This document shows positions 5,549-6,258 of a stretch of 6,258 nt of DNA, in pieces. Positions within the stretch are counted from its first letter, which is position 1, and each line of letters opens with the position of its first letter. The DNA is taken from positions 1-6,258 of the forward strand of contig CALBTC010000233.1 in assembly GCA_937967805.1 (NCBI GenBank), read 5' to 3'. The translations under genes were made by a program, and so were the position numbers. Below the pieces are notes generated by a model. The model worked only from the letters and a program-made list of their open reading frames with translations. It was not told the DNA's origin and did no database searches. The DNA comes from an uncultured Anaerolineaceae bacterium. GTDB taxonomy: Bacteria > Chloroflexota > Anaerolineae > Promineifilales > Promineifilaceae.

Positions 5549-6258
5549 ATGGCAAAAGACGAACCGTTTACCCAGGCGCAGTTTGCAGAAAAATTGGACC
5601 AATTAAAGGTGCAGCGCGAGGAGCTGTTGGGTTTGATACGGCCGCTCTCCAACGCCATGCGCAACTGGAAGCCCAACGACGAGCAAAGAAACATCCACGA
5701 AATTTTAGTGCATATCGGCAGCAGCGAGTGCCGCACCGCTTCCCGGCTGGGTAAAAAAGTATCTGGCCCTAGCGAGGTGACCCTGATGCGCTACCTGCAC
5801 CAGTCGCGCGAAAATGTGCTGGCGCGGCTGCACCAGCTCGGCGAAGCGCAGCTTAATGAGGAATTTGCCGACGGCTGGCAGGTAGCCACCGTTTTAGACC
5901 AAATTTTAGCCCACGAGCAGGAGCACATCTCACAAATTCAGGAGATTTTGACTCAATGGCGGCGGCATCTTTTGGCCCGATTGGCCGCCGAGCGGGCCGG
6001 TTTGTTTGCCACCTTGTTGGGTCTTTCCGAAGAGCAGCTCACCACGGCCGAACCTGTTCCTGGCTGGACGATCAAAGATTTGCTGGCTCACATTGCTTTT
6101 TGGGATGGGTTTCATACCAATCGGATGCAGTTGGTGGTGGACGGCCGTATCCAGGAAATCATAGAAATTGGTGACGATGCCGACATGGACGCCTTTAATG
6201 CCAAACTCCTGGTTGAGCAAAAAGAGATGCCGCTGGAGCAAGCCATCGCCATGCTGCA
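5549..6258 (+). CDS. Tandem DinB-fold protein (metal-binding four-helix bundle), C-terminus cut by window edge
   Basis: I translated this frame directly: 236 residues are open from the ATG at 5549 to the right edge. AGGAG at 5537-5541 is 7 nt upstream. Residues about 8-137 fit one DinB-type helix bundle: the conserved H55 (NIHEILVHIGSSE) and the HxxxH pair H122 and H126 (LAHEQEHISQI) give the usual three-histidine metal site. Residues about 138-236 begin a second copy, with PGWTIKDLLAHIAFWDGF and its H181, the signature of the DinB_2/maleylpyruvate isomerase-like N-terminal family. Members are metal-dependent thiol-transferase-like or hydrolase-like proteins; the substrate is not predictable here. 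The second bundle's HxxxH would lie beyond the edge. It follows the cyclase gene on the same strand with a 109 bp gap, so an operon link is uncertain. Confidence 0.8.
   Translation, partial: MAKDEPFTQAQFAEKLDQLKVQREELLGLIRPLSNAMRNWKPNDEQRNIHEILVHIGSSECRTASRLGKKVSGPSEVTLMRYLHQSRENVLARLHQLGEAQLNEEFADGWQVATVLDQILAHEQEHISQIQEILTQWRRHLLARLAAERAGLFATLLGLSEEQLTTAEPVPGWTIKDLLAHIAFWDGFHTNRMQLVVDGRIQEIIEIGDDADMDAFNAKLLVEQKEMPLEQAIAML

Larger units (their letters stand above)
211..6148. repeat. Highly iterated palindrome ACGGCCGT, 13 copies through the window
   Basis: Exact ACGGCCGT starts at 211, 654, 1297, 1387, 1825, 2317, 2760, 3282, 3593, 3740, 4209, 5130 and 6141. Near-matches TCGGCCGT occur at about 109, 3032 and 4581, and several ACGGCCGC, ACGGCCGA and ATGGCCGT forms are present. 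For random bases at this composition, roughly 0.1-0.2 exact copies would be expected. Copies fall in most of the genes, in different reading frames (Thr-Ala-Val and Asp-Gly-Arg codings), and in the 5' leader at 1297. Confidence 0.85.

Overview
The window looks like bacterial chromosome of moderate GC content. It has tightly packed genes with Shine-Dalgarno sites and sigma70-type promoters, and no mobile elements, tRNAs, rRNAs or CRISPR. The gene set (bactofilin-type coiled-coil protein, multidomain class III cyclase, DinB-fold proteins, J-domain coiled-coil protein) and the very frequent palindrome ACGGCCGT make me suspect an Anaerolineae-like member of the Chloroflexota. That placement is an inference with modest confidence, since no taxonomic marker gene is present.

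Layout: (1) 1-1103, minus: the N-terminal 367 residues of a bactofilin-like domain followed by a long coiled coil, running off the left edge. (2) 1104-1326: a divergent promoter region. (3) 1327-1548, plus: a 73-residue single-pass membrane protein behind a strong extended -10 promoter. (4) 1566-2027, minus: a peroxiredoxin/thioredoxin-fold protein interrupted by an in-frame UGA exactly where the family has the first Cys of its CxxC motif. A hairpin fitting the bacterial SECIS pattern starts 19 nt after the UGA, so I read it as a 153-residue selenoprotein with a UxxC redox motif. (5) 2056-2391, minus: a small uncharacterised protein 28 bp upstream of the selenoprotein gene and probably co-transcribed with it. 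(6) 2477-3304, minus: a coiled coil - J domain - coiled coil protein. (7) 3305-3570: a second divergent promoter region with CAGAG-type repeats. (8) 3571-5439, plus: a 622-residue predicted adenylate cyclase with a START-like N-terminus and a zinc ribbon, apparently on a leaderless mRNA. (9) 5549-6258, plus: a tandem DinB-fold protein running off the right edge.

The most important observation is the UGA-containing redox gene. A standard annotation would cut it to a 103-residue fragment beginning after the UGA, or call it a pseudogene. The second is the octamer ACGGCCGT, present 13 times in 6.26 kb in coding and non-coding DNA and in different reading frames, reminiscent of the HIP1 palindrome of cyanobacteria. 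The genes do not form one obvious pathway. The clearest functional unit is the probable two-gene operon at 2391-1566.
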